This document shows, piece after piece, positions 1 through 5,126 of a stretch of 5,126 nt of DNA. This DNA is from Nitrosomonas sp. (GTDB lineage: Bacteria > Pseudomonadota > Gammaproteobacteria > Burkholderiales > Nitrosomonadaceae), in contig JAOULU010000136.1 of the NCBI GenBank assembly GCA_029881855.1, forward strand, positions 1 through 5,126, written 5' to 3'. The notes below the pieces were generated by a model. The model worked only from the letters and a program-made list of their open reading frames with translations. It did not search any database and was not told the origin of the DNA. The first letter of the stretch is position 1. Each line of letters opens with the position of its first letter. Both the position numbers and the translations under genes were made by a program.

Positions 1-2875
1 TTCACTGAACGCAAAAATTCTACTCGCTGAAGACAATCTGATTAACCAAGAAGTTGGCATAGGCATACTGAGTGCCATTGGCTGTCAGGTCGAAGTAGTC
101 AATAATGGGCTAGAAGCCATCGATGCCGCAACTAATAAGGATTACGATTTAATCCTAATGGATTGCCACATGCCAGAATTAGATGGTTTCCAAGCCACAA
201 CCAAAATACGCGAACACGAAAAAACTGCGGGCACACAAAATCATATACCGATTATTGCATTAACTGCTGATATCCAGAAAGGGATTGTTGAAACGTGTTT
301 AGATGCAGGCATGGATGACTATCTCAGCAAACCTTTTAACAAAAAACAATTGCAAGACCTACTCGTTAAATGGTTGCCAATTCAACTTAAAAAACCAGAA
401 AGACGTGCACAAACCAAAACCAACTCGAGTACGCTCAATAATTTAAGAGAACTTACTACAGATACTGGTGAGAATCTGCTTACTAAAGCAATTACGCTAT
501 TTATGCAATCTGCACCCCAAGAAATCGATGCTCTACAGCATGCACTGGACCAACAAGATTATGTTGCTTTGGGAAAAATTGCACATGGCTTCAAATCAGC
601 TTGCGCCAATCTCGACGTGCAATCACTAGCAGATTGTGCAGCATCAATCGAAGAAATCGCTCTGCAAGGTCATACTACAGGTGTCGATGTCCTATTGGAA
701 ACAATGAAATCCGACCTACCGAATGTCCTAGCAGCATTACATCAAGAAATTGACACAACGGTAGCCGCAACTTCTATCGAACCAGCAACACAAGCGCTTT
801 TCACAAATAGCAAGCGTATCTTGCTGGTCGATGATGACGTAAATTTCCGTATTATCACCAGCACGATCTTAAAGGCTTCCGGGTTTATCGTCGATGAGGC
901 CGAGAATGGTTTGCAATCACTGGAGAAGGTTAAACAAGATAAGCCAGATTTAGTACTACTGGATGCCGTCATGGACAAGCTTGATGGATTTGAAACCTGT
1001 CGATTATTACGTGCAGATCCTATTATGGCTAATGTACCAATTATTATGGCAACCGTTCTTGGTGACATAGAATCAATTAATCATGCCTTCGATTGCGGTG
1101 CGACTGATTTCATAATTAAACCACTCAACTACCCTATTTTAATCCACCGCTTGTGGTTTATTCTAAGAGCAGATGAAAACTCCAATGAGCTGAGAAGCAG
1201 CAAACTCCAACTTTCCGCTGCCCAACGTATTGCACGTTTAGGCTATTGGACCTGGGACATACAAAATAATCACTTTCACATATCAGAGCAATTAGCCGAC
1301 TTATGTGGTATTGATCTACAAACATTTGAAGCAAGCTTGGAAGGCTTCTTGCGTCTTGTTGATCCAAACGACCAAGAAATCGTTAAAAACATGATCACAA
1401 CCGCACCCTATAGAAACACGATACAAAATATCGAATATCGTCTAAAAACAGCAGAGAACGATATTATTTTTGTACATCAAGAAATGGCCAAGGTATTTGA
1501 AAAAGACCAAGTAAAAATCACCGGTACAGTTCAAGACATTAGCAAACGCAAAGCAACTGAAAAGCAAATTCATCGCCTCGCATACTATGATCATCTGACT
1601 GGACTTGCCAGCAGATTATACTATCAGGAGCATATACAAACTATTATTGAACAAGCTAAACAACGTAATGAAAAATTTGCATTTTTATTTCTTGATTTAG
1701 ATGGTTTTAAAGACATCAATGATAGCCTTGGTCATAACATCGGCGACCAATTACTAAAAGCAATTGGTCAACGCCTGCAAGAAGTTATACGTGATTTTGA
1801 TTTTGTGGCGCGTCTAGGCGGCGATGAATTCTGTATTTTGTTAAGAAATATTGATGACGAAGAATCTATCACAGAAGTAGCTCAACGTTGTTTGCAAAAA
1901 ATCAATACACCCCTGTTTATAAATAACCAGCAAATAAAGCCCTGTATCAGTATAGGTATCTCTATTTATCCACGAGATGGCAATACTGAAATGGCGCTGA
2001 TTAAAGCCGCAGATACTGCCATGTATGCTGCTAAACAAGCCGGTAAACAACGTTATACGTTCTATTCAAGGGATATGGAAACCCAGGCATTGTCCCGTTT
2101 AGAAAAAGAACAAATGTTACGTGAGGCGTTTGATAAAAAACAATTTATCTTACACTTCCAACCACAAATATCGATGCAGACGGGGCGTATGATTGGCGTT
2201 GAGGCATTAACCCGATGGCAGCATCCTGAAAAAGGCATGATCTCACCCGTTGAATTTATCCCACTTGCTGAGCAGTTGGGTTTAATCATTGAACTGGGTA
2301 ATTGGGTAATTAAAACTGCATGCAAACAAATTGCACAGTGGCATGAAGAAGGTCTACCTTATATGCAAATGTCTGTAAATATTTCACCATTACACTTTGA
2401 GGATGAAACATTACTAAATACCATACAGGTTATACTGAGAGAAACAGGTGTTCCAGCACAGTATCTAGAATTAGAAGTCACCGAAAGCGCAATGCAAACG
2501 GAGGGGCACCTCGATGTCTTTAGAAACCTAAGGCAGCTTGGCATAAAAATCTCTATTGACGACTTTGGCACGGGTTATTCATGCCTTGCCTCTTTAAAAC
2601 AACTGCCATTAGATTGTATTAAGATTGATAAAACATTTGTCGATGATGTATTAACCAACCCTCATACTTCTTTACTTTTGGGTGCAATTATTGGTTTAGC
2701 CAATGCACTTGATTATAAATTGGTCGCCGAAGGTGTGGAAACCAAGGACCAAGCATTGGTTATGTACGGATTGGGATGCCAAATCATACAAGGCTACTAT
2801 TTTAGCCACCCTGTCCCTAGCGATGAAATACCTAATTTAATGAATGTTGATTTCACGCATCAGATAACGACATAG
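1..2875 (+). CDS. Multidomain phosphorelay / c-di-GMP signalling protein (REC-HPt-REC-PAS-GGDEF-EAL), 5' partial
   Basis: Seen: the frame is open from base 2 to the TAG at 2873-2875, giving 957 visible residues (first full codon = 1). REC1 (about 4-120) has E10/D11, phosphoacceptor D54 in LMDCHMPELDGF, T88 and K110. An HPt domain (145-242) has H195 in AHGFKS. REC2 (about 270-389) has D277-D279, D321, T351 and K373. A PAS/PAC (404-518) opens with RIARLGYWTWD. GGDEF (524-692) has the exact motif at 606-610 and an RxxD I-site at 597-600. EAL (702-945) has E734, N793, E825, D853/D854, K874, E910, E913 and Q930. Family knowledge: such proteins make and degrade cyclic di-GMP under phosphorelay control. 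Inference: the missing N-terminus probably holds a sensor and HisKA/HATPase, since REC then HPt is typical of BarA-like hybrid kinases; a further REC without a kinase is possible. The ATG at 158 is not the start because it would cut REC1 just before its phosphoacceptor. No frameshift is seen. REC2 has Asp in place of the usual Pro after D-x-x-M. Probably cotranscribed with the HDOD gene 29 bases downstream. Confidence 0.95.
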   Translation, partial: SLNAKILLAEDNLINQEVGIGILSAIGCQVEVVNNGLEAIDAATNKDYDLILMDCHMPELDGFQATTKIREHEKTAGTQNHIPIIALTADIQKGIVETCLDAGMDDYLSKPFNKKQLQDLLVKWLPIQLKKPERRAQTKTNSSTLNNLRELTTDTGENLLTKAITLFMQSAPQEIDALQHALDQQDYVALGKIAHGFKSACANLDVQSLADCAASIEEIALQGHTTGVDVLLETMKSDLPNVLAALHQEIDTTVAATSIEPATQALFTNSKRILLVDDDVNFRIITSTILKASGFIVDEAENGLQSLEKVKQDKPDLVLLDAVMDKLDGFETCRLLRADPIMANVPIIMATVLGDIESINHAFDCGATDFIIKPLNYPILIHRLWFILRADENSNELRSSKLQLSAAQRIARLGYWTWDIQNNHFHISEQLADLCGIDLQTFEASLEGFLRLVDPNDQEIVKNMITTAPYRNTIQNIEYRLKTAENDIIFVHQEMAKVFEKDQVKITGTVQDISKRKATEKQIHRLAYYDHLTGLASRLYYQEHIQTIIEQAKQRNEKFAFLFLDLDGFKDINDSLGHNIGDQLLKAIGQRLQEVIRDFDFVARLGGDEFCILLRNIDDEESITEVAQRCLQKINTPLFINNQQIKPCISIGISIYPRDGNTEMALIKAADTAMYAAKQAGKQRYTFYSRDMETQALSRLEKEQMLREAFDKKQFILHFQPQISMQTGRMIGVEALTRWQHPEKGMISPVEFIPLAEQLGLIIELGNWVIKTACKQIAQWHEEGLPYMQMSVNISPLHFEDETLLNTIQVILRETGVPAQYLELEVTESAMQTEGHLDVFRNLRQLGIKISIDDFGTGYSCLASLKQLPLDCIKIDKTFVDDVLTNPHTSLLLGAIIGLANALDYKLVAEGVETKDQALVMYGLGCQIIQGYYFSHPVPSDEIPNLMNVDFTHQITT

Positions 2876-2888
2876 CATAATTATAAAT

Positions 2889-2893
2889 GGAAG
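2889..2893 (+). promoter_or_regulatory. Putative ribosome binding site of the HDOD gene
   Basis: GGAAG lies 11 bases before the ATG at 2905, a slightly long but workable Shine-Dalgarno spacing. It supports 2905 as the start, because the next in-frame ATG (codon 40) would cut into the HDOD domain. The short gap from the preceding stop leaves little room for a separate promoter, and I see no clear -35/-10 pair in it. Confidence 0.4.
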
Positions 2894-2904
2894 ATTACTG
2901 AATA

Positions 2905-3801
2905 ATGACTAGTAAAAACATAGATTGCAATATTCCGCCTTTTCTACCTAAAACTAAGCAAAAAACCAAGAATAATACGGATTTGCCATCATTATCTAAA
3001 AATATACATCGGTTATTATCAATGGTTACAAACAGTAAAACAGATAATCGGCAATTAGCGAAAATAATCAAACAGTCTCCAGCGATCTCTACTCGCCTAA
3101 TCTTCTTAGCAAACTCTGCATGGACTAGTCCAAAGAAACCGGTCAACAACGTTGAACAAGCATGCACTATACTGGGTCACTCTATTGTTAAGAGTGTCAG
3201 TTTTGGCATCTCCATTTCCTCTTCTTTTGATCCAGGAAAATGTCGCAGCTTTAAGATTGATCATTTCTGGACTACCAGTATGCTAGTTAGCGAAGGTGCC
3301 GGCTTACTAGCATCCAAACTTTCAGACCGAATAAATCATGTTGATTTTGAACAAACAGCACAATCTGCCGGCTTGCTACACAACATTGGGTTGTTGTGGC
3401 TTGCTGATAATTTACCCAAAGAAACCAACAAGGCATTACAACATTATTCAGCTGAGCCCTTATCAACTATTAACGAAGCATTGCTAGAATATACAGGAAC
3501 AGATTATTGTGAAGTAGGTGCCTGGCTCGGTGATCAATTGGGATTCCCTGAGGTTTTAATTATTGCCATTAAGCATCACCTTAATAATCAGTACCAAGAA
3601 TCCTGTTGGGAAACTGCATTGATAGTAGAATCCGCCGCAGCCATGGTAGCCGCATTGCGTCATCAGTGTAAAGAAGTGCCTGAGAATACCCGCTTAGTGG
3701 CATTAGGCCTAGATCTGCCCACTCAACAAACCATCTTTCAGCAGCTTTCTGAAAATTTTGAGAAAACACAAGAATTGGCAGAATCGCTGTTTACAACATA
3801 A
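2905..3801 (+). CDS. HDOD domain-containing signalling protein
   Basis: A complete 298-residue protein. A Lys/Asn/Thr-rich tail of about 26 residues precedes the HDOD domain (about 27-235). Diagnostic stretches are LPSLSKNIHRLLSM (27-40), LAKIIKQSPAISTRLIFLANSA (51-72 region; compare the family pattern LaxiIxxDPaLtaklLrlaNSa), ACTILGHSIVKSVSF (86-100), AGLLHNIGLLWLADNLP (155-171) and VGAWLGDQLGFPEVLIIAIKHH (204-225 region). The C-terminal 60 or so residues match nothing I recognise. There is no signal peptide, membrane segment or fused output domain. HDOD proteins are HD-superfamily relatives that usually lack a full metal site and act as regulatory or scaffolding components in signalling, including c-di-GMP pathways; the exact role here is unknown. 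Odd point: the usual LLHD is LLHN, with Asn at residue 160, arguing against hydrolase activity. It follows the c-di-GMP gene by 29 bases on the same strand, so cotranscription and a shared pathway are likely but inferred. Confidence 0.9.
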   Translation: MTSKNIDCNIPPFLPKTKQKTKNNTDLPSLSKNIHRLLSMVTNSKTDNRQLAKIIKQSPAISTRLIFLANSAWTSPKKPVNNVEQACTILGHSIVKSVSFGISISSSFDPGKCRSFKIDHFWTTSMLVSEGAGLLASKLSDRINHVDFEQTAQSAGLLHNIGLLWLADNLPKETNKALQHYSAEPLSTINEALLEYTGTDYCEVGAWLGDQLGFPEVLIIAIKHHLNNQYQESCWETALIVESAAAMVAALRHQCKEVPENTRLVALGLDLPTQQTIFQQLSENFEKTQELAESLFTT

Positions 3802-3846
3802 TATTAGCTTCTTGTGATAACGTTCCTCATCATAAAGTATATATAC
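3802..3846. other. Convergent intergenic gap with a short AT palindrome, no clear terminator
   Basis: This 45-base gap separates the HDOD stop codon from the stop codon of the dehydratase on the opposite strand. It contains most of a perfect 12-base dyad, agtatatatact (3836-3847), whose last base belongs to the dehydratase stop codon. The dyad is AT-rich, has no room for a stable loop and is not followed by a good T-run on either strand. It is therefore not convincing as an intrinsic terminator, although transcription from both sides must end in or beyond this region. Confidence 0.5.
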
Positions 3847-5126
3847 TCAACCTACTTCTTTTAACGCCGCCGTGTTTTCATATTCTGGCATCCATTTCCT
3901 CAATTCTATTCGCACCTCTTCATCACTTAATACTGGCGTGTCTTTCAACCAATCAACTAGCGCCGATAACCATTCTTCATCAACTTGACGTGCCTGAGCA
4001 ATACGTAACTTAGTATGCGGTGTTGGCAATGTATTTTCACTATCTGCCAGCAATTCTTCATATAGTTTCTCTCCAGGCCGCAACCCAGTATATACAATAG
4101 GAATATCGTCTTCACCCAAGCCAGACAAGCGTATTAGGTCACTTGCAAGATCAACAATTCTGACAGGCTCCCCCATATCCAGGACAAAAATCTCTCCACC
4201 ACCTTCTGCACCACCCATCAAGCCAGCCTGCAGAACAAGCTGTGCAGCTTCCTGGATGGACATAAAATAACGCGTCATACCCGGGTGTGTAACCGTTATT
4301 GGGCCACCATCCGCAATTTGTTGGCGAAACTTTGGAATTACACTACCTGTACTACCGAGCACATTACCAAAACGCACCATTACGAAACATGTTTTAAGAA
4401 TTTTTCTATTTTCGCTATCCTTCATGGAATGAACAACGTGTTGCTGTAAGGCTTGGCATACCATTTCAGCTAGGCGCTTACTAATACCCATAATATTAAT
4501 AGGATTTACTGCTTTATCCGTAGAAACCAGAACAAATTTTTCTATCCCAAAGTCAATAGCCGTACGCGCTAATACATAAGTTCCCATGACATTATTCTGT
4601 ACAGCTTGCCAAGCATTGTCCTGCTCCATTAATGGCACATGCTTGTAGGCTGCTGCATGAAAAACCACAGACGGATGAAATGCTGTAAATAATTGTTTCA
4701 GTCTTGCTTCATCTTTAACATCACCAATAACAAACGACATCTCAATCTCAGGAGAACAAAAAGTAAATTCTTCCTGAATGCTATACAACGCAAATTCATT
4801 AAGCTCAAAAAACACCAGATGATCTGGCTCAAATGCCATAATTTGCCGACATAACTCTGATCCGATAGATCCACCCGCCCCTGTAACGAAGATTGTTTTA
4901 TTGGTTAAAAAACTATGCAATCCTTCATCATCTAAAAGTACCGGCGCCCGGCCTAACAAATCGTCCAGCTCAACATCACGTATTTGTGACACCGTTGTTT
5001 TACCACTGATCAGATCAACATATGAGGGCACAGTCATAGCCTTTACACCTAATTCCGAACACATTTCGAGTGCATGGCGATGTATCTGACGTGGAACAGA
5101 TGGAATAGCAATAATGACATGACCCA
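3847..5126 (-). CDS. CapD/WbpM/FlaA1-family nucleoside-diphosphate-sugar 4,6-dehydratase, 5' partial
   Basis: Seen: the frame is open from the right edge to the TGA at 3849-3847, with 425 full codons visible (first full codon = 1). Residues 1-60 resemble the end of the N-terminal nucleotide-binding-like domain of the long family members (IIAIPSVPRQ, TVPSYVDLISG, DDLLGRAPV). The catalytic SDR domain then shows TGAGGSIGSE (81-90, NAD(P) binding), HAAAYKHVPLME (156-167), STDKAVNP (201-208), MGISK (212-216), VRFGNVLGSTGSVIPKF (250-266), the HPGMTRYFMS region and LRPGEKLYEELL. Family knowledge: these enzymes convert UDP-GlcNAc (or a similar sugar nucleotide) to a 4-keto-6-deoxy sugar for O-antigen, capsule, exopolysaccharide or protein glycosylation. 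Long members are inner-membrane proteins with several N-terminal helices, which here would lie past the right edge. The ATG at 5064 is not the start, since family-like sequence continues upstream of it. M212 sits where FlaA1 has the YxxxK tyrosine, pointing to the WbpM/PglF-like subgroup. Substrate and pathway cannot be told from this window. Confidence 0.93.
   Translation of the reverse strand, partial: GHVIIAIPSVPRQIHRHALEMCSELGVKAMTVPSYVDLISGKTTVSQIRDVELDDLLGRAPVLLDDEGLHSFLTNKTIFVTGAGGSIGSELCRQIMAFEPDHLVFFELNEFALYSIQEEFTFCSPEIEMSFVIGDVKDEARLKQLFTAFHPSVVFHAAAYKHVPLMEQDNAWQAVQNNVMGTYVLARTAIDFGIEKFVLVSTDKAVNPINIMGISKRLAEMVCQALQQHVVHSMKDSENRKILKTCFVMVRFGNVLGSTGSVIPKFRQQIADGGPITVTHPGMTRYFMSIQEAAQLVLQAGLMGGAEGGGEIFVLDMGEPVRIVDLASDLIRLSGLGEDDIPIVYTGLRPGEKLYEELLADSENTLPTPHTKLRIAQARQVDEEWLSALVDWLKDTPVLSDEEVRIELRKWMPEYENTAALKEVG

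Noticed and set aside
158..160. ATG as start of the large signalling gene
   Set aside because: The frame is open upstream to base 2 and encodes the first half of REC1, including its acidic residues. Starting here would delete them and leave the phosphoacceptor as residue 2.
742..1068. Antisense open frame of 108 codons inside the large gene
   Set aside because: It mirrors the REC2 coding sequence, has a low-complexity Ser/Ile/Val-rich product and no recognisable domain. The same applies to the shorter antisense frames at 1158-1367, 1841-2050, 2062-2325 and 2359-2571.
2887..2901. Four-codon open frame (Met-Glu-Asp-Tyr-stop) just before the HDOD gene
   Set aside because: Too short to call, and it overlaps the likely ribosome binding site. 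Nothing indicates a leader peptide or attenuator.
2895..3167. Antisense open frame over the start of the HDOD gene
   Set aside because: The hydrophobic product is a by-product of the complementary strand of a well-supported gene. The frame at 3581-3769 is rejected for the same reason.
3836..3847. AT palindrome as an intrinsic terminator or operator
   Set aside because: All but the outer pairs are A-T, there is no loop and no T-run follows. A short AT dyad of this kind is expected by chance in AT-rich DNA.
5062..5064. ATG (minus strand) as start of the dehydratase
   Set aside because: Another 20 residues in frame up to the window edge match the family (IIAIPSVPRQ and following), so the true start is outside the window.
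4901..5089. Plus-strand open frame of 62 codons within the dehydratase
   Set aside because: It is Ser/Thr-rich, has no domain and lies wholly opposite conserved dehydratase sequence.

Overview
The window looks like chromosomal DNA of a proteobacterium, most likely a gammaproteobacterium. The support is the style of the proteins: a hybrid-kinase type receiver plus HPt joined to REC-PAS-GGDEF-EAL, an HDOD protein, and a WbpM/FlaA1-type sugar dehydratase. GC is roughly 40% in the lines I counted. I cannot name a genus from sequence alone. I see no RNA gene, mobile element, CRISPR array or phage gene.

Layout: (1) Positions 1-2875, plus strand, hold the 3' part of a very large signalling gene whose start lies left of the window. 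The visible 957 residues read REC - HPt - REC - PAS/PAC - GGDEF - EAL. (2) After a 29-base gap, also on the plus strand, 2905-3801 encodes a stand-alone HDOD-domain protein, probably cotranscribed with the first gene. (3) A 45-base convergent gap (3802-3846) follows. (4) Positions 3847-5126, minus strand, hold the 3' part of a CapD/WbpM-family nucleotide-sugar 4,6-dehydratase whose N-terminus lies right of the window. Both edge genes are truncated by the window, not by mutation.

How it fits together: the large protein carries the last three stations of a His-Asp-His-Asp phosphorelay (Asp54, His195, Asp321 in visible numbering). Their output is a cyclic-di-GMP module in which the cyclase and phosphodiesterase motifs both look intact. 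If a histidine kinase precedes the visible part, as REC followed by HPt suggests, one polypeptide would hold the full relay from sensor to second messenger. The HDOD protein may be a downstream or accessory component. The dehydratase marks the edge of a surface-polysaccharide or glycosylation locus. Such loci are common targets of c-di-GMP control, but it is transcribed convergently and any functional link here is inference.

The most notable item is the domain architecture of the first gene. The individual domains are well known; the combination is worth checking for rarity.
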